DNA of 60,196 bases from Candidatus Rhodoferax randersensis (GTDB taxonomy: Bacteria > Pseudomonadota > Gammaproteobacteria > Burkholderiales > Burkholderiaceae_C): the NCBI GenBank assembly GCA_016718155.1, contig JADKEH010000026.1:1-60196 (forward strand), read 5' to 3'. Within the stretch, counting starts at the first letter, position 1. Every line of letters begins with the position of its first letter. Both the position numbers and the translations under genes were made by a program. Shown piece by piece: positions 25,564 to 34,517 of the stretch. The notes under the pieces were generated by a model, which made no database searches, was not told the DNA's origin, and saw only the letters and a program-made list of their open reading frames with translations.

Positions 25564-27438
25564 CTACTTCCCCCAACCATCCTTCAACCCCACCGCCAAG
25601 TTAAACACCGGTTTAGAACCAGTCACGTGATCCACCCGATCCGCCACAAAGTACCCATGCCGCTCAAACTGAAACTGCTGACCCGCCTCCGCATTCGCCA
25701 GTGACGGCTCAACAATCGCCGTCATCACCTTCAGGCTGTTCGGGTTCAGGTTCTCGATGAAGTCTTTGCCGCCCGCATCCGGCTGCGCGTCCAGAAACAG
25801 GCGGTCGTACATTCGCACTTCAGCGTTGACGCCATCCGCCACGCCCACCCAGGTGATGACGCCTTTGACCTTGACGGTTTCGCTGCCGGGGGTGCCGCTT
25901 TTGGTGTCGGGCACTACGGTGGCCAGTACTTCGGTGATGGTGCCTGCGGCGTCCTTGTTGCAGCCGGTGCACTCGATCACGTAGCCGCCTTTGAGGCGTA
26001 CCTTGTTTCCTGCGACCGCATTGCCGTTGCCGTCAATGCTCGGGGGGAACAATCGCTTGTAACCCTTGGGTGGCACTTCTTCAAAGTCCTCGCGGTCGAT
26101 CCACACTTCTTTGCCGATGGTGAAGTGGCGCGGGGGCGGTGGCTCGGTGCCTTGCGGCGGGTTGGGCAGCGCGGGCTGCGTGCAAGGCTCCAGGTGCCCC
26201 GCGCCCATCACCTCGTCCCAGTTGGTCATGATGAGCTTGACCGGGTTCAGCACGGCAAAGCCGCGGTGGGCTTTGAGCTCCAGGTCTTCGCGCAGGCAGC
26301 CTTCCAGGGTGCTGTAGTCAATCCAACTGTCGCTCTTGGTCACGCCAATGCGTTCGGCAAACAGTTGCAGCGCGGCGGGCGTGTAGCCACGCCGGCGCAG
26401 GCCGACGATGGTGGGCATGCGGGGGTCGTCCCAGCCTTCCACCTTGTGGTCGTAGACGAGCTGCGCCAGCTTGCGTTTGCTGGTGATCACATAGGTCAGG
26501 TTCAGCCGCGCAAATTCGTATTGGCGGGGCGGTGGGTTGGCCAGCAAATTGCCTTCGATCAGGCGCACCAGCAACCAGTCGTAAAACGGCCGCTGGTCTT
26601 CAAACTCCAGCGTGCAGATGCTGTGGGTGATTTGCTCCAGCGCGTCTTCAATCGGGTGGGCATAGGTGTACATCGGGTAGATGCACCACTTGTCGCCGGT
26701 GTTGTGGTGGGTGGCGCGGCGGATGCGGTAGATGGCCGGGTCGCGCAGGTTGATGTTGGGGCTGGCCATGTCGATCTTGGCGCGCAGCACCATGCTGCCG
26801 TCTTCGTGTTTGCCATCACGCATTTCCCTGAAGCGCGCCAGGTTCTCGGCCGGTGTGCGGCCACGGAACGGGCTGTCGACACCGGGCTTGCCAAAGTCGC
26901 CGCGGTTGGCGCGCATCTGTTCGGCGGATTGCTCGTCCACGTAGGCCAGGCCGGCTTCGATCAAATACTCGGCGGCGCGGTACATGAAGTCGAAGTAGTC
27001 GCTGGCGTGGTAGGGCTCGGCATCGGCGCTGCCGTTCCAGTCAAAACCCAGCCATTTGATGGTGTCGCGGATCGAGTTGACGTATTCCACGTCCTCTTTT
27101 TCGGGGTTGGTGTCGTCAAAGCGCAGGTGGCACACGCCGCCATAGTCGCGCGCCAGGCCAAAGTTCAGGCAAATGCTCTTGGCGTGGCCCACGTGCAAGT
27201 AGCCGTTGGGCTCGGGCGGAAAGCGGGTGCGGATTTTGGCGGGGTCGCTCTGGCCCTTGGCGTGGTGCGCCGCATCACCAGGGCTGCCGCCCCATTTGCG
27301 CTGGGCGTAGGTGCCGTTGGCCAGGTCGGCCTCGATGATCTGGCGCAGAAAGTTGCTGGGTTTGCCCGTGCCGGTGGTGGCGTCCGTGGCGGTGGGCTTG
27401 GCGTCGGGGGTGGGGTGCGTCGGGGTCGGGGTGCTCAT
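25564..27438 (-). CDS. glnS: Glutaminyl-tRNA synthetase
   Basis: 624 residues from the ATG at 27438 (MSTPTPTHPTPDAK). The class I signature is PPEPNGYLHVGHAKS (HVGH at 82-85) and the KMSKS-like loop is VITSKRKL. The anticodon-binding beta-barrel domains follow (about 370-620), including GYVIECTGCNK and a Cys-containing insertion. An Ala/Thr/Pro-rich N-terminal extension of about 25 residues precedes the core. It charges tRNA-Gln. A further in-frame ATG at 27510 would add 24 residues but was not preferred. Confidence 0.97.
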   Translation of the reverse strand: MSTPTPTHPTPDAKPTATDATTGTGKPSNFLRQIIEADLANGTYAQRKWGGSPGDAAHHAKGQSDPAKIRTRFPPEPNGYLHVGHAKSICLNFGLARDYGGVCHLRFDDTNPEKEDVEYVNSIRDTIKWLGFDWNGSADAEPYHASDYFDFMYRAAEYLIEAGLAYVDEQSAEQMRANRGDFGKPGVDSPFRGRTPAENLARFREMRDGKHEDGSMVLRAKIDMASPNINLRDPAIYRIRRATHHNTGDKWCIYPMYTYAHPIEDALEQITHSICTLEFEDQRPFYDWLLVRLIEGNLLANPPPRQYEFARLNLTYVITSKRKLAQLVYDHKVEGWDDPRMPTIVGLRRRGYTPAALQLFAERIGVTKSDSWIDYSTLEGCLREDLELKAHRGFAVLNPVKLIMTNWDEVMGAGHLEPCTQPALPNPPQGTEPPPPRHFTIGKEVWIDREDFEEVPPKGYKRLFPPSIDGNGNAVAGNKVRLKGGYVIECTGCNKDAAGTITEVLATVVPDTKSGTPGSETVKVKGVITWVGVADGVNAEVRMYDRLFLDAQPDAGGKDFIENLNPNSLKVMTAIVEPSLANAEAGQQFQFERHGYFVADRVDHVTGSKPVFNLAVGLKDGWGK

Positions 27439-27457
27439 CCGACTGATTTTAGGGGTG

Positions 27458-28708
27458 CTAGACCCGCAAATCAGCCCAAATGGGCGCCAGTTCGGTCTTT
27501 TCGGCCTCAATCAGTTTCTCGGCCAGCAACATGCATTCGCGTTGCAGTTCGTACAGGTGACGGCGCAATTCGTCGCCGGCCAGCGCCATCTCAAACTGGT
27601 CTTGTGCGGTGAGCTGGTTTGCTTGCAGGCCCCACACGCCCAGCGAGTTCCAGGCCATGCGCAGGCGGTCGATGCGATTCAGCGCCAGGCTCACGATGGC
27701 GCGGCGCTCGGCGCTGCCCGCTGCGGATTGCAGCGACTGCGCGGTCTGTTGCGCCCGCTGCAGGGTGGCGTTGATCTGTTGCAAGGCGTCGGTGGGCGGT
27801 GGCACATCGGCGGGCAACTGCTCGTTGGCGGCGCGGGCCATGTTGAACACCATGCTGCTGTAGCGGGGCGGAAACTCGCCCGGTACCACGCGCAGCGCAA
27901 AGCTGGCGCGCGTCAGCGGCGCGTTGGGTGCCCGTGACAGGCCCATGGTGGCCTCCACGGCGCCCAGCATCAGCCCCAGTGGGGATATGGCATCCCCCGT
28001 CAGCCGGGCTGGGTAGCCCGCGCCGTTGAGCCGCTCGTGGTGCTCACCAATGGCGCGGCACAGGGTGGCGGGATAGTCGGTGGTGGCGCTGAGCAGCAGT
28101 TGGGCAATGCGCGGGTGCGCCATCATGTGTTTGTGGCCCAGCAGGTCCAGGGGTTCCTGATCGTCCAGGTACTGCGGCTGGATGTAGGCCTCGCCAATGT
28201 CGTGCAGCAAGCCGCCCAGCATGGCCAGGCGCATGTCCACGGGGGTGGACTCGGCATGCGCCATGCCACCGGCCAGGGCCATGGCGCGCACGGCGTGGGT
28301 GATGCCGCCGGGTCGGGTGGCCAGAAGGGTGGTGAGCAGCAACTGCGCGACTGAATGCAGGGGGACTTGTTGGAGCTGTTTTTCCAGCAGCAAGGCGCTG
28401 GGGCGCAGGGCTTGGGCCATGCTGTGGTCGCTGGCCAGAAAGGTCTTGAGCTGCTGCATCAGGTAGAACGGCGTGACGCCGTCCTCGGCCATCAGGCAGG
28501 CCTCCAGCGGGTAGCGCAGTTTGCGCTCCAGCAGGCGCTGCTGCAGGATGGTGGACACCGGCAGGCCCTTGGCCCACAGCTTGAGGCCGCGTACGTCCAC
28601 AATGTCCTGCGAGGCGACGATGGTGTAGATCTCGCTGGCGCTCACAAGCGCTGCCAGAAAATCTGGGTTGGTCTGCGAATCGCCCGGCGCAAAACTGACG
28701 GCTGCCAT
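27458..28708 (-). CDS. HD-GYP domain protein, putative c-di-GMP phosphodiesterase
   Basis: 416 residues. The HD motif is in GGLLHDIGEAYI and the GYP motif is HHERLNGAGYP (HHExxxGxGYP), with GHKHMMAHP between. These are the metal-binding features of HD-GYP phosphodiesterases, which cut c-di-GMP to pGpG or GMP. The N-terminal 130 residues (SASEIYTIVASQDIVDVRG) are a separate unrecognised domain. The C-terminal 100 residues are helical. It starts MAAVSFAPGD at 28708; glnS begins 20 bases after its stop. Confidence 0.85.
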   Translation of the reverse strand: MAAVSFAPGDSQTNPDFLAALVSASEIYTIVASQDIVDVRGLKLWAKGLPVSTILQQRLLERKLRYPLEACLMAEDGVTPFYLMQQLKTFLASDHSMAQALRPSALLLEKQLQQVPLHSVAQLLLTTLLATRPGGITHAVRAMALAGGMAHAESTPVDMRLAMLGGLLHDIGEAYIQPQYLDDQEPLDLLGHKHMMAHPRIAQLLLSATTDYPATLCRAIGEHHERLNGAGYPARLTGDAISPLGLMLGAVEATMGLSRAPNAPLTRASFALRVVPGEFPPRYSSMVFNMARAANEQLPADVPPPTDALQQINATLQRAQQTAQSLQSAAGSAERRAIVSLALNRIDRLRMAWNSLGVWGLQANQLTAQDQFEMALAGDELRRHLYELQRECMLLAEKLIEAEKTELAPIWADLRV

Positions 28709-28869
28709 AGTTCAACACTCCACCAAAGTTGCCGCCTTGGACAACTTCAAGTTTTCTTCCCTGCGTTTGCGGTGGCCACCCACTGAGCCTCAAGTGTCGG
28801 CCAATACGGCGCGGCCGTAAACACCGTCGGGGGCGCCCGGATGGCCGCCTATCCGGTGCTGGCCGGTGC

Positions 28870-29529
28870 TCAACCAGAGATGCCGGCGCCTTCCAGCACG
28901 TCGCTGACCAGCTCGAGCCGCACCAGCGGGTTGTCCAGTTCCATCAGGCGTTGCTTGTGCTCGACCGGTATCGGCAGCAGCTCGCACCAGCGGTTGGCCA
29001 CCCAGGCGCAGTCGTCCAGCAGGTAGGGCGCCTGCACCGGCATCTCGGGCACGGGCACGGCGCGCTGGTGCAAGGACTGAATCAAGGCGTTCAGCGCCTG
29101 CGACACGTGGGCCAGGTCGTCCGGGATCGGCACCGCCTGGTCAGTCGGCTGCAGGGTAACATCACCAATCCAAAGCCCGTGTTTGAGCTTCTCGCTGCGC
29201 GTGATGCGAAAGCGCCGCGTGCCGGTGCAGCGCACCACCAGCAGCCCCGGCTGCGGTGCCTCGCACTGGGTGATGGTGGCAAGGGTGCCGACTGGGCAGA
29301 AAGTCTCGCTGGCGGAGCCGGGGGCAGTGGCCGCGTCCGCGCTGGCTTTGGTCACTTCGGAGCCCCGCGTCAGCAGCACCACGCCAAATGGCGCGCCGGA
29401 GCGATGGCACTTGCGCACCATGTCGAGGTAGCGCACTTCAAATATGCGCAGGGGCAAGGTGCCGCCGGGGTACAGCACGGTACCCAGCGGAAACAGCGGC
29501 AGGGAGAACAGGGACAGGGGCTCAGTCAT
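28870..29529 (-). CDS. Lon-substrate-binding (LON N-terminal) domain protein
   Basis: 219 residues from the ATG at 29529 (MTEPLSLFSLPLFPLGTVLYPGG). The phrase LPLFPLGTVLYPGGTLPLRIFEVRY is the LON N-terminal domain signature seen in stand-alone COG2802 proteins. There is no ATPase or protease domain, so it is not Lon itself. The family is uncharacterised; binding of unfolded substrate is only inferred. It is placed between the HD-GYP gene and a solute-binding-protein gene. Confidence 0.92.
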   Translation of the reverse strand: MTEPLSLFSLPLFPLGTVLYPGGTLPLRIFEVRYLDMVRKCHRSGAPFGVVLLTRGSEVTKASADAATAPGSASETFCPVGTLATITQCEAPQPGLLVVRCTGTRRFRITRSEKLKHGLWIGDVTLQPTDQAVPIPDDLAHVSQALNALIQSLHQRAVPVPEMPVQAPYLLDDCAWVANRWCELLPIPVEHKQRLMELDNPLVRLELVSDVLEGAGISG

Positions 29530-29600
29530 GAGAGATGCCGGGACGCTACACCCCCGCATCATCCCACGAACGGGCCGCCGACGTGGCCCCGGGGAATGGC

Positions 29601-30761
29601 TTACCAGGAGTCGGAGCGAACCTGAGATTCCCAAGAGTTGCCACGCGCGCTGTAGACCCCGATGACGCCGTAGCGCTGTTCACCCGTGTCATCCCACTTC
29701 ATCGAGCCCGTGGCCGGGGCGTAGCCGTCGATCTTGCGCAGCGTCTCCACGATCTTCTTGGGGTTGGCCGATTCGGCGCGTCGCATGGCGCCCGCCAGTA
29801 CGTGCATGGCATCGTAGGTGTAGTGCCCGGCGTAGGCGGGCTCGATCTTGTACTTGGCGCGGTACTTGTCCAGGAAGGCCGCGCCGGCGGTGAATTCGCG
29901 GGCTTCCAGGATCGGCGAGGTGGCGTACAGGCCCTTGAGCACGCCGGCGCCCTTGAGCATCAGCGTGGTCTTGATGGTGTCGCCGCCGAGCATGTAGACG
30001 TCGGTGTAGCTGACTTTCTTGAGCGCGTCGATCAGGGCGATGATCTGGAAGTCGTTCAGGGTGGACACGATCGCTTCAACGTTGCCGGCCTTGAGCTTGC
30101 CCGCCAGTTCGTCGAACTTGGTGGTCTTGTCGTCAAACGACTGCTGCAGCACGATCTCTTTCTTGGCGTTCTTGAGCTGCACCGCAGCGCCCGCGGCCAG
30201 ATCCTTACCGTAGGGTGTGCCGTCATCGAGCAAGGCGTACTTGGTGGACTTGAACTGTGAGGCCGAGAAGCTGCCGATGGCCTTGGCCTGCAGGGTGTCG
30301 TTGGCCACCAGGCGAAAAGTGGTGGGGTGGCCCAGCGCGGTGAATTTGGGGTTGGTTGAGATCGCCATCTGGGCGATGCTCTTCTCGGCGTAGATCGGGG
30401 CGGCGGCAATGCTGACGCCTGAGTTGAGGTGGCCGATCACGGCCACCACGCCAGCATCGACCAGTTGCTTGGCCACTTCCTTGCCGGTGTCGGCGTTGGC
30501 GCGGTCGTCCACGGCGATCACCTCAAAAGTGACGGCTTTGCCGCCAATCTTGAAGCCTTCCTTGTTGAGCTCCTCGACCGCCAGATTCACGCCGTTGAGC
30601 AGGTCCTGCCCCAGGGCGGCCAGGTTGCCGGTGAGGGGCTGCGCGACGCCAATTTTGATGGTGGAGGGCGTGCTGTCGCAGCCGACCAACAAGCTGGCGG
30701 ACGCGATGGCGCCAAGGGCCAGCAGGCCAAGTGCGCCACGGCGCGGAAGGGTCAAGTGCAT
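29601..30761 (-). CDS. Branched-chain amino acid ABC transporter substrate-binding protein (LivK-like)
   Basis: 386 residues from the ATG at 30761. The lipoprotein signal has the box LLVGC (Cys about 28), preceded by twin arginine-like residues PRRGALGLLALG. The two-lobe periplasmic-binding fold is indicated by TIKIGVAQPLTGNLAALGQDLLNG-type start and FTALGHPTTFRLVAND. The protein binds Leu/Ile/Val or related amino acids. No ABC permease or ATPase genes of the livFGHM type are next to it, so it may serve a transporter encoded elsewhere. Confidence 0.93.
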   Translation of the reverse strand: MHLTLPRRGALGLLALGAIASASLLVGCDSTPSTIKIGVAQPLTGNLAALGQDLLNGVNLAVEELNKEGFKIGGKAVTFEVIAVDDRANADTGKEVAKQLVDAGVVAVIGHLNSGVSIAAAPIYAEKSIAQMAISTNPKFTALGHPTTFRLVANDTLQAKAIGSFSASQFKSTKYALLDDGTPYGKDLAAGAAVQLKNAKKEIVLQQSFDDKTTKFDELAGKLKAGNVEAIVSTLNDFQIIALIDALKKVSYTDVYMLGGDTIKTTLMLKGAGVLKGLYATSPILEAREFTAGAAFLDKYRAKYKIEPAYAGHYTYDAMHVLAGAMRRAESANPKKIVETLRKIDGYAPATGSMKWDDTGEQRYGVIGVYSARGNSWESQVRSDSW

Positions 30762-31050
30762 ACGGTAGCTCCAGTCAGGACGGGGACTGGACACTGTAAG
30801 CAATACGAGCTCGGCGGGGGAGACGGATTAACCCTAGCTGCACAGAAGTACGCAGTCATTAGTCTGGTTAATGGTGTTCGCGCCCCCTACGGGTTGTTTG
30901 AACGCATACAAGCTCAAACCGCTGGCGCCGCATTTTCCCCGCTTCGCGCCACGCGGCGTGCTTGCGTCGCAAAGCAGGTGTACGCCGCGAAGTGCCTCTT
31001 TACGCTTCGCTGTGTTCCTCTCATTTACACCGCAACCAAAGGACCTCTCC

Positions 31051-31708
31051 ATGCCTACCCAACCCTCGGCCCACCGCTCGCTTCGTATTGCCCTGCTCAC
31101 TGCCACGCTGCTGGGCGCGGGTGTGCTGCACGCGGCGGCGCAGGCGCAATTTGAACCCGCCTTCCAACTGTTCGCACAGGCATCGGCAGGTGACGAAGCC
31201 GCGATCACCAAGGCGGCCGACAGCTTCGAGGCGCTGCTCAAAGCGGAGCCCGCCAACCCGGTGCTGATGGCCTACGCGGGCGCGGCCACCACCATGAAGG
31301 CCACCACCACCATGCTGCCGTGGAAGAAGATGAGCTTTGCCGAAGACGGCATGGCGGCGCTGGACAAGGCACTGGCCTTGCTGACCCCGGCGCACGACGC
31401 GGTGGGGCAGCATGGCACACCAGGCTCGCTGGAGGTGCGTTTTGTGGCGGCCAACACCTTTCCTGGCGGTGCCGGGCTTCATGAATCGCGGCGCACGCGG
31501 CGCCAAGCTGCTGGGCGAAGTGCTGGGTAGCCCGCTGTTTGCGAGCGCACCGATCAGCTTCCAGGGCTCGGTGTGGATGGCGTCGGCCCGGATTGCCGCC
31601 AAGGAAAAACGCACTGACGACGCCCGCAAGTACCTGAACCAGGTGGTCGATGCCAACGCGCCGCAAGCCCAGGCGGCCCGCGCGCAACTCAAGGCGCTGG
31701 CGTCATGA
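31051..31708 (+). pseudogene. TPR-like periplasmic protein, frameshifted
   Basis: The frame from an ATG at 31051 starts with a signal peptide (MPTQPSAHRSLRIALLTATL, then AAAQAQ) and runs as SFEALLKAEPANPVLMAYAG to VRFVAANTF. There it leaves frame; the continuation FLAVPGFMNRGARGAKLLGEVL is one frame away and ends at 31708. One extra T in the TTT at 31459-31461 explains the shift. The two halves would make a protein of about 218 residues. It is the first gene of the export operon; its stop overlaps the ABC ATPase start. The shift may be a sequencing error. Confidence 0.75.
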
Positions 31709-32388
31709 ACACTTCCCACCCCACCGTGGTCGAGCTGCACGGCGTGCACAAGACCTACCGCCTGGGCGAACACGTGGTGCGCGCCCTGCAAGGCGTGGAC
31801 CTGAGCGTGCAGCGCGGCGAGTTGCTGGCCCTTACCGGCCCCTCGGGCAGCGGCAAGAGCACCATCCTCAACCTGTGCGGGCTGATCGACACGCCCGACT
31901 CGGGCGACATCGTGCTGGGCGGCACGTCCGTCACGGGCATGAACGAAGTGCAGCGCACCCTGCTGCGTCGTGACGCGATGGGTTTTGTGTTTCAGAGCTT
32001 CAACCTGGTGCCGGTGATGACGGTGGCCGAAAACGTCGACTACCCGCTGTTCATTGCCGGCGTGCCAGCCCCCGAGCGGCGCCAACGCGTGGCGGCTCAG
32101 CTTGTGGCCGTAGGCCTGCAGGACCACGCCCACCACCGGCCCGACGCGCTGTCGGGCGGGCAGCGTCAGCGCGTGGCGATTGCCCGCGCGCTGGTGAAGC
32201 GACCCAGGCTGGTGATTGCCGATGAGCCCACCGCCAGCCTGGATTCGCACACCGCGGACCAGGTGCTGGAGCTGATGCGTGAACGCGGCCACGCAGAAGG
32301 TGCCGCCTTTGTGATTGCCACGCACGACAGCCGGCTGACCAGCCGCTGCGACCGCATCGTGGCGCTTTTGGACGGGAGACTGCAATGA
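31705..32388 (+). CDS. ABC transporter ATP-binding protein (LolD/MacB-type)
   Basis: 227 residues. Walker A is GPSGSGKST (44-52), the signature motif is LSGGQRQRVAIARAL, and Walker B is LVIADEPTASLD. A Q-loop follows FVFQSFNLVPVMT. The LolD/MacB/FtsE type is indicated by length and by the FtsX-type partner just after it (ATGA overlap). It powers movement of lipid, lipoprotein or other cargo at the inner membrane. It overlaps the preceding TPR-like gene by four bases. Confidence 0.95.
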   Translation: MNTSHPTVVELHGVHKTYRLGEHVVRALQGVDLSVQRGELLALTGPSGSGKSTILNLCGLIDTPDSGDIVLGGTSVTGMNEVQRTLLRRDAMGFVFQSFNLVPVMTVAENVDYPLFIAGVPAPERRQRVAAQLVAVGLQDHAHHRPDALSGGQRQRVAIARALVKRPRLVIADEPTASLDSHTADQVLELMRERGHAEGAAFVIATHDSRLTSRCDRIVALLDGRLQ

Positions 32389-33596
32389 TGTGGCTGAAAT
32401 TTGCATGGCAGAACACGCTGCGCAACCGGCGCCGCTCGCTGGTGACGGTATCCATCGCCGCACTGGGCACGGCGGCGATATTGGTGGCCGGTGGCTTTGC
32501 CCTGTCCACCTACAAGGGCCTGTCAGAGATGGCCTCGCGCAGCACTGGCCACTTGATTGTGGCCAAGCCCGCGCAGTTCGACAAGGACGAGGACACGCCC
32601 TTGCAGCATGGCCTGGACGATGCTTCTGGCCTGCGAGCCGCGCTGCTGGCCGATCCGCAGGTTCGGCAGGTGTTGCCACGCGTGGAGTTCAGCGGCCTGA
32701 TCAGCAACGGCGACAAGTCCACCGTGATGATGGCCACCGGCATCGACCCGGACAGCGAGTTTGCCGTCAAGGGCCCGTTTCTGCGCGTCACGGCGGGCGA
32801 GGTGCTGGCCAGTGGCTCCAAGGAAGCCGAGGTGATGCTGGGCGAGGGCCTGGCCAAGAGCCTGAAAGCCAAACCCGGCAGCAGCCTGACCTTGTTGGCC
32901 AGCACCTCGGAGGGCGCCTTGAACGCGATGGACGTACAGGTCAAAGGCGTGTTCTCGACCGGTGTGCCCGACATGGACCGGCGCTTTGTCTACACCGACA
33001 TCGCCACCGCGCAGAAGCTGCTTAACACCAATCGGGTGTCCAGCCTGGGCGTGTTCCTGGCCCGCATGGACATGACCGATGACGCGCAGCAGCGCGTGGC
33101 GGCGGCCAACCCGACCTTGAAGGTGCAGACCTGGCTGGACCAGGCCTTCTTTTACAAGTCGGTCAAGGACCTGTACAACCGCATCTTTGGTGCGTTGGGC
33201 ATGATCATTGGCTTGATTGTGGTGTTCGTGGTGACCAACGCCATGGCTATGGCCATCATCGAGCGCACCCGCGAGGTGGGCACGCTGCGCGCCATGGGCA
33301 CCTTGCCCGCGCAACTGCTGCGCACGCTGGGCCTGGAGGGCATGGTGCTGGGTGGCGTGGGTGCCCTGGCCGGGGCGCTGCTGGCGCTGTCGGTGACGGT
33401 GTTCCTGCTGGTGGTGCCGGTGGAAATGCCGCCGCCGCCGGGCCAGACCAAGGGCTACCCGCTGATCGTCACCTTCGATGCCGTGATGTACCTCGCCACC
33501 ATGCTGACCATGGTCACGCTCACCGTGCTGGCGTCCACCTGGGTGGCGCGCAAGACGGTGAACATGCCCGTCGTCGATGCGCTGGCCCATACCTGA
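32385..33596 (+). CDS. ABC transporter permease, MacB/FtsX/LolE-type
   Basis: 403 residues. One membrane helix near the N-terminus (SLVTVSIAALGTAAILVAG) is followed by a large periplasmic domain (about 45-265) and three C-terminal helices (FGALGMIIGLIVVFVVTNAM, then VLGGVGALAGALLALSVTV). This is the four-helix FtsX/MacB_PCD architecture. The phrase IERTREVGTLRAMGTLPAQLL is the conserved coupling helix. With the ATPase it forms a type VII ABC transporter. Its start overlaps the ATPase gene by four bases. Confidence 0.93.
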   Translation: MMWLKFAWQNTLRNRRRSLVTVSIAALGTAAILVAGGFALSTYKGLSEMASRSTGHLIVAKPAQFDKDEDTPLQHGLDDASGLRAALLADPQVRQVLPRVEFSGLISNGDKSTVMMATGIDPDSEFAVKGPFLRVTAGEVLASGSKEAEVMLGEGLAKSLKAKPGSSLTLLASTSEGALNAMDVQVKGVFSTGVPDMDRRFVYTDIATAQKLLNTNRVSSLGVFLARMDMTDDAQQRVAAANPTLKVQTWLDQAFFYKSVKDLYNRIFGALGMIIGLIVVFVVTNAMAMAIIERTREVGTLRAMGTLPAQLLRTLGLEGMVLGGVGALAGALLALSVTVFLLVVPVEMPPPPGQTKGYPLIVTFDAVMYLATMLTMVTLTVLASTWVARKTVNMPVVDALAHT

Positions 33597-33611
33597 AACC
33601 GGAGCTACCTC

Positions 33612-34514
33612 ATGATCAATACCAAGAAATGGATCGCCGCGGCCTGCGGCCTCGAAGGATCTCGTCATTGCGATTGCCGCGTCGCTGGCGCTCCTCGCAA
33701 TGACGAATACCACGCGGCAATCCACCCGCAGTGCACGCCACGATGGATCGCCGCGGCCTGCGGCCTCGCGATGACGATGGCGGTTGCGGCGCAGGCGCAA
33801 GTGCAGGCGCAGCCTGCCGATGTGGCGTCCTTGCTGAAGGCGGCCGACCGCTTTCGCATGAGTTCGGAAAACCTGCAGGTGGACACCCAGATCAGCGTTT
33901 TCAACACCGACGGTACCCCCGACAAGGAGCGTCTGTACCGCGTGTTTGCGCAGGCCAAACACCAGTCGCTGGTGCTGATGCAAAGTCCAGCCGAGAAAGG
34001 CCAGAAAGTGCTGATGCTGGGCGACGATTTCTGGCTGCTGATGCCCAACAGCCAGCGCCCGATGCGCATCACACCGATGCAAAAGCTGCTGGGCGATGCC
34101 TCCACCGGCGACATCGCCACCATGAGCTGGGCCGACGACTACACCGGCACGCTGGTGGGCGAAGAGCGTTGTGCCGAGGCCGGCGCGTCGGCGCCAGCAA
34201 CGCCTTGCCTGCACCTGAGCCTGAACGCCTCACGCAAGGGCGTGACCTACCAGCGCATCGAGCTGTGGCTGGGCAAGGCGCGCCACGAGCCGATCCGGGC
34301 GGACCTGTATGTGCAGTCCGACAAGCTGGCCAAACAGGCGCGCTTTGTGATGGACAAGCCCGCCAGTCCGACCATCGTGACCGAGATGGTGTTGCTCGAC
34401 AAACTGAGCAACCACAAGGAGACCCGGGTGCGCTACCTGGGCCGCAAGGAACGGGTGGTGCCCGAGACCTGGCTCAACCCGATGTTCCTGGCCAAGAACC
34501 CGGCGCTGGAGTAG
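33612..34514 (+). CDS. LolA-fold outer-membrane lipoprotein-sorting-like protein with repeat-derived leader
   Basis: 300 residues as annotated. From about residue 65 it resembles outer-membrane lipoprotein-sorting proteins (LolA/LppX fold): DRFRMSSENLQVDTQISVF, GDDFWLLMPNSQRPMRITP, ETWLNPMFLA at the end. The N-terminus is unusual: a 26-bp direct repeat (33629-33654 and 33743-33768) with a 114-bp period encodes WIAAACGL twice, and the intervening DNA is dispersed repeat. The likely signal peptide core is the second WIAAACGLAMTMAVAAQAQ. It lies 15 bases after the permease gene. Confidence 0.8.
   Translation: MINTKKWIAAACGLEGSRHCDCRVAGAPRNDEYHAAIHPQCTPRWIAAACGLAMTMAVAAQAQVQAQPADVASLLKAADRFRMSSENLQVDTQISVFNTDGTPDKERLYRVFAQAKHQSLVLMQSPAEKGQKVLMLGDDFWLLMPNSQRPMRITPMQKLLGDASTGDIATMSWADDYTGTLVGEERCAEAGASAPATPCLHLSLNASRKGVTYQRIELWLGKARHEPIRADLYVQSDKLAKQARFVMDKPASPTIVTEMVLLDKLSNHKETRVRYLGRKERVVPETWLNPMFLAKNPALE
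33629..33776. repeat. Dispersed repeat tract inside the leader of the LolA-fold gene
   Basis: A 26-bp sequence is directly repeated at 33629-33654 and 33743-33768. Between the copies, CGTCATTGCGA (33663-33673) and TCGCAATGACG (33695-33705) form an 11-bp inverted repeat. The right part matches the repeat at 47147-47255 on the opposite strand (for example GGATCGCC, GGCCTGCG and CCTCGCGATGACG). Confidence 0.8.
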
Positions 34515-34517
34515 GCC

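Noticed and set aside
26125..27612. Plus-strand frame of 495 codons opposite glnS
   Set aside because: Antisense shadow of glutaminyl-tRNA synthetase; repetitive valine/glycine/histidine composition typical of reverse GC-rich genes.
32523..34214. Minus-strand frame of 563 codons across the ABC permease and the LolA-fold gene
   Set aside because: Spans two clear plus-strand genes and has no recognisable domains; histidine/glutamine-rich shadow.
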